From NCBI GenBank assembly GCA_903911455.1, contig CAIWDQ010000472.1, positions 1-9,222 of the forward strand: 9,222 bases of DNA, given 5' to 3'. This DNA is from an uncultured bacterium. Its GTDB lineage: Bacteria; Bacteroidota; Bacteroidia; Bacteroidales; JACABE01. The translations under genes and the position numbers were made by a program. Positions 4,681 through 9,222 of the stretch are shown here, in pieces. Under the pieces are notes generated by a model that was not told the origin of the DNA, did not search any database, and worked only from the letters and a program-made list of their open reading frames with translations. The first letter of the stretch is position 1. Each line of letters starts with the position of its first letter.

Positions 4681-7488
4681 ATGCCTACTGACAAAAAACT
4701 TTATCTGCTTGACGCAATGGCTTTAATTTATCGCGCCTTTTATGCTTTAAATAAGAATCCGCGAATAAATTCTAAAGGAGTTAACACTTCTGCTGCCATG
4801 GGGTTTGCTAATACGCTCTATGATCTGTTGAAAACAGAGAAACCCAGTCATATTGCAGTTTGTTTTGATACCTATGCGCCCACTGTTCGTCATATTGAGT
4901 TCACTGATTATAAAGCTAACCGTCAGGCAATGCCTGATGATCTTAGTGGTTCGCTTCCTTACATCGTTAAACTTATTCAAGCTTTCAATATCCCCGTACT
5001 TATGGCCGAAGGTTATGAAGCTGATGACATTATAGGTACTCTTGCAAAGGAAGCAGAAAAACAGGGTTACATAACTTATATGGTTACTCCTGATAAAGAT
5101 TTCGGACAGTTGGTTTCAGAGAACATTTTCATATATAAACCAGGACGAATGGGCGAAAAAGCCGTTATTATGGGTGTACCCGAAGTGTGTGAGAAGTTCG
5201 GCATCAAAAGACCCGACCAGGTAATTGATATGTTGGGCTTGTGGGGTGATGCTTCTGATAATATTCCAGGCATTCCAGGCGTTGGCGAGGTAACTGCGCG
5301 TAAGTTGATTGAGGAATTTGATAATATTGATAATCTTATAGCTAATGCGGATAAGATTAGCAATCCAAAACTAAGAGAAAAGGTGCTCACACATGCTGAG
5401 CAGTGCATTCAGTCGCGTAATTTGGCTACTATTATTTTAGATGCACCTGTTGAGTTTAATGAAGAAGACTTTTTGCATGGTAAAGCTGACAAAAAAGCTT
5501 TAAAAGAGATACTTGACGAATTAGAGTTTCGCACCTTTGCAAAGAGAGTGTTCACAGATATTTCTGTTCAGGAAGGTACAGAACAAAAACTGAGGGCTGC
5601 AAATGCTCCGGATTTGTTTTCTTCTTATGAAGAAGAGCAAACAACTATTGAAGAGGAAGAAATCCCCGAAAATAAGAACACAATTAATAATACAAAACAC
5701 AATTATATATTAGTTGATGATGCTGCAAAAAGGCAGGAGTTGATTTCAATCTTAAAACAACAGAAAAGTTTTTGTTTTGATACCGAAACTACCGGTACCG
5801 ACGTCAATAATTGTGAGTTGGTGGGTATGTCGTTTAGTTTTATGAACAACGAAGCTTATTATATTCCAATTCCAGCTGTTTATGATGATGCTTTGAAAAT
5901 AGTTAATGAGTTTAAACCAGTATTTGAGGATGAAAATATTGAGAAGATAGGTCAAAATATAAAGTTTGACATAGCTATGCTTAAGTGGTACGACACAAAT
6001 GTGAATGGGAAGCTGTTTGATACTATGATTGCGCACTACTTACTGCAGCCTGACATGCGTCACGGAATGGATTTCCTGGCTGAGTCGTATCTTAACTACA
6101 TTCCTGTTTCTATTGAGGAGTTAATTGGCAAGAAAGGCAAGAATCAATTAAGTATGAGGGGTGTTTCTTTAGAAATTATTAAAGAATATGCTGCTGAGGA
6201 TGCCGATATTACCTGGCAGTTGAAGAATGTTTTTGAGCCTTTGCTCGTTCAGTCGGAAGTGCAGGACTTATATAATAATGTAGAGGCTCCTTTGATTCCT
6301 GTTTTGGCTGATATGGAAAAGGAGGGTGTAAAGATTGATGGCAATGCACTTAATATTTATTCTGAAGAGTTAAAAAATGAAATTAAACAGATGGAAACAG
6401 AAATTTATGAGCTCTCCGGAACTACATTTAACATTGCTTCGCCAAAGCAATTAGGCGAAGTTTTGTTTGATCAGCTTAAAATAGTTGAGAAACCTAAACA
6501 AACTAAGACCCAACAGCATTCTACCGGAGAGGAAATCCTTATAAAGTTGGTTAATAAGCATCCGGTTATTCAAAAGATACTTGATTTTCGTCAGCTTTCT
6601 AAACTTAAATCTACTTACGTTGACACTTTGCCCGAACTTATCAATCCTCGCACCGGCAGAGTGCATACTTCTTACAATCAGGCGGTGGCTGCAACCGGTA
6701 GATTGAGCTCAAACAATCCTAATTTGCAAAACATACCAATTAGAACTGAGAGAGGAAGAGAAATTCGCAAAGCTTTTGTTCCTCGCAACAGCGATTATAC
6801 GCTTTTATCAGCAGATTATTCTCAGATTGAGTTAAGAATTATCGCTAGTTTAAGTGGTGACGAAGGTATGCTTGAAGCTTTTAATACTAAAGTGGATATT
6901 CATACTGCTACTGCTGCTAAAGTTTATGGTGTAGAGCTTGCTGAAGTTTCTCAGGATATGAGAAGGAATGCTAAAACGGTTAATTTTGGTATTATTTATG
7001 GCATTTCTGCTTTTGGATTGTCCGAAAGATTAAATATTCCCCGCAAGGAAGCTGTTGAAATCATAGATAATTATTTTGCAAAGTATCCTAAGATTAAAGA
7101 TTACATGAATCAAACTATTGCTTTTGCCAGAGAGAATGGTTTTGTGGAAACTATGCTTGGCAGAAGAAGGTATTTGAAAGATATTATGTCAAATAATTTT
7201 AATGCAAGAGGCTTTGCAGAGCGTAATGCGATTAATGCACCTATACAGGGGGCAAGTGCTGATATGATTAAGGTTGCGATGATTAATATTCATAGAGAAT
7301 TTACTAAAAGAAACCTATTATCAAAAATGATTTTGCAGGTTCATGATGAATTGGTGTTTGATATACATAAGTCGGAGCTTGATATCGTAAAGCCTATCAT
7401 TGAGGAATGTATGAAGACTGCATTGCCTTTAAAAGTACCGGTTGAAATAGAAATGGAGATAGGTGATAATTGGTTAGAGGCACACTAA
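4681..7488 (+). CDS. polA: DNA polymerase I
   Basis: This 935-aa enzyme acts in Okazaki-fragment maturation and excision-repair gap filling, and all three domains are present. The 5'-3' exonuclease spans about 1-290 (LLDAMALIYRAF with D11, FDTYAPTVRH at 62, GYEADD at 111, TPDKDF at 136, GDASDNIPGIPGVG at 189). An acidic linker (about 310-335) follows. The 3'-5' proofreading exonuclease spans about 340-520, with FDTET (D367, E369), GQNIKFD (N426, D430) and YAAED (Y503, D507) intact. The family A polymerase domain (about 530-935) has TGRLSSNNPNLQNIP at 672, motif A ADYSQIELR (D712), the O-helix RRNAKTVNFGIIYG (K765, F769, Y773) and motif C QVHDE (H878, D879). F769 aligns with E. coli F762. The length is close to the E. 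coli 928 aa. The start ATG lacks a clear Shine-Dalgarno, as expected in this phylum. No upstream partner gene exists; a hairpin repeat follows 41 bp after the stop. Confidence 0.98.
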   Translation: MPTDKKLYLLDAMALIYRAFYALNKNPRINSKGVNTSAAMGFANTLYDLLKTEKPSHIAVCFDTYAPTVRHIEFTDYKANRQAMPDDLSGSLPYIVKLIQAFNIPVLMAEGYEADDIIGTLAKEAEKQGYITYMVTPDKDFGQLVSENIFIYKPGRMGEKAVIMGVPEVCEKFGIKRPDQVIDMLGLWGDASDNIPGIPGVGEVTARKLIEEFDNIDNLIANADKISNPKLREKVLTHAEQCIQSRNLATIILDAPVEFNEEDFLHGKADKKALKEILDELEFRTFAKRVFTDISVQEGTEQKLRAANAPDLFSSYEEEQTTIEEEEIPENKNTINNTKHNYILVDDAAKRQELISILKQQKSFCFDTETTGTDVNNCELVGMSFSFMNNEAYYIPIPAVYDDALKIVNEFKPVFEDENIEKIGQNIKFDIAMLKWYDTNVNGKLFDTMIAHYLLQPDMRHGMDFLAESYLNYIPVSIEELIGKKGKNQLSMRGVSLEIIKEYAAEDADITWQLKNVFEPLLVQSEVQDLYNNVEAPLIPVLADMEKEGVKIDGNALNIYSEELKNEIKQMETEIYELSGTTFNIASPKQLGEVLFDQLKIVEKPKQTKTQQHSTGEEILIKLVNKHPVIQKILDFRQLSKLKSTYVDTLPELINPRTGRVHTSYNQAVAATGRLSSNNPNLQNIPIRTERGREIRKAFVPRNSDYTLLSADYSQIELRIIASLSGDEGMLEAFNTKVDIHTATAAKVYGVELAEVSQDMRRNAKTVNFGIIYGISAFGLSERLNIPRKEAVEIIDNYFAKYPKIKDYMNQTIAFARENGFVETMLGRRRYLKDIMSNNFNARGFAERNAINAPIQGASADMIKVAMINIHREFTKRNLLSKMILQVHDELVFDIHKSELDIVKPIIEECMKTALPLKVPVEIEMEIGDNWLEAH

Positions 7489-7529
7489 ATAAATATCAAC
7501 AAATATAAAAATGTAAAGATTTCACAAGG

Positions 7530-7608
7530 CGTCATTGCGAGGAGGCACGACGAAGCAATCTAAAGCTGATTAATATTTTGAGATTGCTTCACTTCGTTCG
7601 CAATGACG
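7530..7608. repeat. Hairpin repeat (MITE/REP-like), copy 1
   Basis: Inverted-repeat element of 79 bp. CGTCATTGCGA (7530-7540) pairs with TCGCAATGACG (7598-7608), and GAAGCAATCT (7552-7561) pairs with AGATTGCTTC (7581-7590). The 11-nt and 7-nt segments between these blocks do not pair, and the loop is 19 nt. The right arm (7581-7608) is the exact reverse complement, 28 of 28 bases, of the left arm of copy 2 at 8844-8871, so the two copies lie in opposite orientation. I recall the TCATTGCGA...GAAGCAATCT motif as a dispersed intergenic repeat in many bacterial genomes. It lacks a T-tract, so terminator function for polA is unproven. Confidence 0.88.
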
Positions 7609-7646
7609 ACTTTCATAAAAAAAACAGTTTAGAAAATAACATAATA

Positions 7647-8162
7647 ATGAATATTCAAGATGTAATTTTAACAAGAAGAGCTATACGTAAGTATAAAACA
7701 GATGCAGTTTCGGAAGAACAGATAGAAAATATGCTAAAGGCCGGAATGTATGCACCTTCTGCCAACAATAAACAGCCTTGGTGTTTTATTGTGGTTGATG
7801 ATAGGGCGATGCTTAACAAGATTATGGGAGTTCATCCTTATTCTCAGATGTTAAAGGAGGCACCGCTGGCTATTGTAGTTTGTGCTGATGAGTTGATTGA
7901 GCCTATGACAAGTTACTGGATACAGGATTGTTCGGCGGCTGTGCAGAATATATTATTGTCGGCGCATGGAATGGGTTTAGGTACGGTTTGGTTAGGAGTA
8001 AATCCTCGTGAAGATCGTATGCGTAACGTTTCTGAGCTTTTTGAATTGCCTTCTCACGTGCAACCTTTGGCAATCATAGCCGTAGGACATCCTGATGAGG
8101 TAAAAGAGATGCCCGAAAGATTTATCAAATCACGAATTCATCGTAATAAATGGGGCAAATAA
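7647..8162 (+). CDS. Nitroreductase-family FMN oxidoreductase
   Basis: This 171-aa protein has the compact nitroreductase fold, a dimeric FMN enzyme that uses NAD(P)H to reduce nitroaromatics, quinones or similar acceptors; its natural substrate is unknown. Visible features are the N-terminal FMN-phosphate motif TRRAIRKYK (9-17), MYAPSANNKQPWCFIVV (34-50), the helix DCSAAVQNILLSAHGMGLGT (94-113), the AIIAVGHPDE strand and loop (132-141), and C-terminal R153-x2-RNKW. I chose ATG 7647 over an upstream in-frame TTG at 7578. The 23 residues added by that start would come from the hairpin repeat (RLLHFVRND is its usual spurious translation), whereas NIQDVILTRRAIRKY is a normal start for the family. 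The gene overlaps the next one by 13 bp, so the two are probably co-transcribed and translationally coupled. No promoter stands out between the repeat and the start. Confidence 0.93.
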   Translation: MNIQDVILTRRAIRKYKTDAVSEEQIENMLKAGMYAPSANNKQPWCFIVVDDRAMLNKIMGVHPYSQMLKEAPLAIVVCADELIEPMTSYWIQDCSAAVQNILLSAHGMGLGTVWLGVNPREDRMRNVSELFELPSHVQPLAIIAVGHPDEVKEMPERFIKSRIHRNKWGK

Positions 8163-8749
8163 ATCAATTGAATGCAGTTTGTGTGTTCTGTGGCTCAAGT
8201 ACGGGAGAGCCTTTAATATATAGTGAAGCAGCTAATGAGCTTGGAATTTATTTTGCGCAACAAAACATAACATTTATCTATGGTGGCGCTAAAGTTGGGC
8301 TTATGGGCATCATTGCCGACGAGGTTTTAAATAATGGGGGCAAAGCTATTGGAGTAATTCCCCGCTTTTTTTCTTCTAAAGAGATAGCTCACGACAACTT
8401 AACTGAACTTTTGTTTGTAGATTCGATGGCCGAACGCAAACAAGTGTTGGCTGATATTTCGGATGCTTTTATTGCGTTGCCCGGTGGCTTCGGCACATTA
8501 GATGAGTTGTTTGAAATGATGACTTCTTCGCAACTGGATATTCACCGCAAGCCTGTGGGCATCTTAAACATAAATCATTATTATGATCATCTCATTAAGC
8601 AGGTTGATTTTATGGTTACCGAAAAGTTTATGAGACCTATCCATCGTCAGATGATGGTTGATGATGTTTCTATTGAAGCTTTATTTAATAAGATGAAGAC
8701 TTATGAAGCTCCGCAACAGGAGAAATGGATAAGTAGGATAAAAGAATAA
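8150..8749 (+). CDS. LOG-family nucleoside 5'-monophosphate phosphoribohydrolase
   Basis: This 199-aa protein belongs to the LOG (lonely guy; TIGR00730) family with a Rossmann-like fold. Members hydrolyse the N-glycosidic bond of nucleotides such as AMP or cytokinin riboside monophosphates to release the base and ribose 5-phosphate. Seen are VCVFCGSSTG (10-19), the glycine-rich YGGAKVGLMG (44-53), GVIPRFF (68-74), MAERKQ with R96-K97 (93-98), and the diagnostic PGGFGTLDE (111-119). Older annotations of such proteins as lysine decarboxylases are unsupported. The ATG lies inside the last codons of the nitroreductase gene (13-bp overlap, different frame), indicating a two-gene operon. In bacteria the role is more likely nucleotide salvage or housekeeping than hormone production, but that is inference. 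The stop is directly followed by AATTACG tandem repeats. Confidence 0.95.
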   Translation: MGQINQLNAVCVFCGSSTGEPLIYSEAANELGIYFAQQNITFIYGGAKVGLMGIIADEVLNNGGKAIGVIPRFFSSKEIAHDNLTELLFVDSMAERKQVLADISDAFIALPGGFGTLDELFEMMTSSQLDIHRKPVGILNINHYYDHLIKQVDFMVTEKFMRPIHRQMMVDDVSIEALFNKMKTYEAPQQEKWISRIKE

Positions 8750-8750
8750 A

Positions 8751-8776
8751 AATTACGAATTACGAATTACGAATTA
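8751..8776. repeat. AATTACG heptamer tandem repeat (3.7 copies)
   Basis: AATTACG occurs three times head to tail (8751, 8758, 8765), followed by AATTA, beginning one base after the LOG stop codon. A single AATTACG also lies just after the HMGL-like gene (1733-1739). I recall AATTACG arrays as frequent downstream of genes in Bacteroidota genomes. The function is unknown. Confidence 0.9.
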
Positions 8777-8790
8777 AGAAGGGAAAGAAT

Positions 8791-8831
8791 AGTGCCTAAA
8801 GTACTTAAAGTGCCTAAAATGCCTAAAGTTG
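8791..8831. repeat. Left arm of a 41-bp inverted repeat pair (GTGCCTAAA array)
   Basis: This arm is built from roughly 10-bp direct repeats related to GTGCCTAAA (AGTGCCTAAAGTACTTAAAG, then TGCCTAAAATGCCTAAAGTT). Its reverse complement recurs at 9038-9078 with 37 of 41 matching bases. The two arms enclose hairpin repeat copy 2 and the terminator hairpin. Confidence 0.88.
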
Positions 8832-8843
8832 AAAATAATACAT

Positions 8844-8923
8844 CGTCATTGCGAACGAAGTGAAGCAATCTAATTTTAATTATTTGGCATGAGATTGCTT
8901 CGGATTGCATCCTCGCAATGACG
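8844..8923. repeat. Hairpin repeat (MITE/REP-like), copy 2, inverted relative to copy 1
   Basis: Inverted-repeat element of 80 bp. The left arm is 8844-8871 (28 bp), the loop 20 nt, and the right arm 8892-8923 (32 bp). The outer block CGTCATTGCGA and inner block GAAGCAATCT match copy 1 (7530-7608). The order of the short (28-bp) and long (32-bp) arms is reversed, so this copy is in the opposite orientation. It lies 94 bp downstream of the LOG gene. Confidence 0.88.
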
Positions 8924-8971
8924 CGATTGGTTAAATTCATTACGATTCAAATCTTTTATTTTAGAAAATAA

Positions 8972-9010
8972 AAATCCGCTAAATGAAAATGAAACTCACT
9001 TAGCGGATTT
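8972..9010 (-). terminator. Intrinsic terminator, mainly for the minus-strand gene at the right edge
   Basis: Arms 8972-8986 (AAATCCGCTAAATGA) and 8996-9010 (TCACTTAGCGGATTT) form a 15-bp stem with a 9-nt loop. The single mismatch is A.C on the plus strand but a G.U wobble in minus-strand RNA. Minus-strand RNA continues as GGATTTTTATTTTC, a T-rich tail, while the plus strand continues as ATCTAATATTT. The stem is therefore best read as the terminator of the gene ending at 9080, though it may also stop LOG transcripts. Confidence 0.75.
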
Positions 9011-9037
9011 ATCTAATATTTCCAATTTATTGCCTTC

Positions 9038-9078
9038 CAACTTTAGGCACTTAGGGCACTTTAAGTACTTAAGGCACT
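9038..9078. repeat. Right arm of the 41-bp inverted repeat pair
   Basis: The reverse complement of this arm matches 8791-8831 at 37 of 41 positions without gaps. It ends two bases from the minus-strand stop codon at 9080-9082, so it lies in the 3' untranslated part of that gene, before the terminator. Pairing of the two arms would loop out 206 bp containing hairpin copy 2 and the terminator. Confidence 0.88.
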
Positions 9079-9079
9079 T

Positions 9080-9222
9080 TTATTTAATCTCAATCCTAAG
9101 TTTCACACTAGCTGTATTGCCTGTAGTATCAACAACTAATAATGTATTACCGACTGCTCCTATATATTTAATATTCTTTTTGAATGTTTTGCCGGCTTCT
9201 AATGGATAATTTGCAGCCAGTG
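9080..9222 (-). CDS. C-terminal end of an unidentified protein (truncated by window edge)
   Basis: A minus-strand frame runs open from the window edge to TAA at 9082-9080, giving the last 46 full codons. The peptide begins LAANYPLEAGKTFKKNIKY, has GAVGNTLLVVDTTGNT near the middle, and ends SVKLRIEIK. The alternating hydrophobic/polar pattern and Thr/Gly/Asn content suggest a beta-rich, possibly Ig-like C-terminal domain of an exported or surface protein, but I do not recognise the family. Support for a real gene comes from the uninterrupted frame with normal composition and the minus-strand terminator about 70 bp downstream. The protein does not end in an evident type IX secretion C-terminal signal that I can recognise. 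Confidence 0.6.
   Translation of the reverse strand, partial: LAANYPLEAGKTFKKNIKYIGAVGNTLLVVDTTGNTASVKLRIEIK

Noticed and set aside
5752..6036. Other long frames on the opposite strand of polA, the envelope gene and the HMGL-like gene
   Set aside because: They lie wholly inside well-supported genes in other frames and show no family features of their own.
7578..7646. Upstream in-frame TTG start adding 23 residues to the nitroreductase
   Set aside because: The extension is translated from the arm of the hairpin repeat and from A-rich spacer, while the ATG at 7647 gives the normal family N-terminus.
8954..8973. Perfect A/T palindrome TTTTATTTT-AG-AAAATAAAA
   Set aside because: Pure A/T inverted repeats are expected by chance at this base composition, and it coincides with the T-rich tail of the minus-strand terminator.

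Overview
The window looks like chromosomal DNA from an AT-rich member of the Bacteroidota. The evidence is a periplasmic TPR / five-bladed propeller / CarboxypepD-reg / OmpA protein of a type typical of that phylum, two candidate promoters of the Bacteroidota form (TTG, 18 bp, TAnnTTTG), start codons without clear Shine-Dalgarno sequences, and short intergenic repeats (AATTACG heptamers, GTGCCTAAA arrays, TCATTGCGA...GAAGCAATCT hairpins) that I recall as common in such genomes. No rRNA, tRNA, CRISPR array, transposase, integrase or phage gene is visible. The genes are mostly housekeeping or metabolic; the unusual content is in the intergenic DNA.

Layout. Bases 31-378 are a tandem array with an exact 21-bp period, followed by low-complexity CAT/AAA-rich DNA and then a candidate promoter and a 17-bp palindrome. 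These lead into a HMG-CoA-lyase-like DRE-TIM enzyme (715-1722, +), which ends at a strong intrinsic terminator. Convergent to it lies the 659-aa envelope protein (1797-3776, -), whose domain order matches PorE, a type IX secretion accessory protein, with a well-formed promoter directly upstream. A 904-bp gene-free divergent region follows (3777-4680). It holds two clusters of a palindromic ATTATTCCCTWAGGGATAAT-like motif spaced 21-22 bp apart, and a 12-T tract. DNA polymerase I (4681-7488, +) comes next, with all three enzymatic domains and their key residues intact. A nitroreductase and a LOG-family nucleotide phosphoribohydrolase (7647-8749, +) overlap by 13 bp and form a two-gene unit. The right end is a stack of small repeats and hairpins, then the C-terminal end of an unidentified minus-strand gene that runs off the window.

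How the genes relate. The window does not describe one pathway. polA and the nitroreductase/LOG pair are co-directional and may share transcripts. The HMGL-like gene and the envelope gene are convergent, each with its own promoter candidate. The nitroreductase/LOG pair is bracketed by two oppositely oriented copies of a roughly 80-bp hairpin repeat. I found no convincing undescribed multi-gene system; the best leads are the palindromic array upstream of polA, the remodelled active site of the HMGL-like enzyme, and the layered repeats at both ends.
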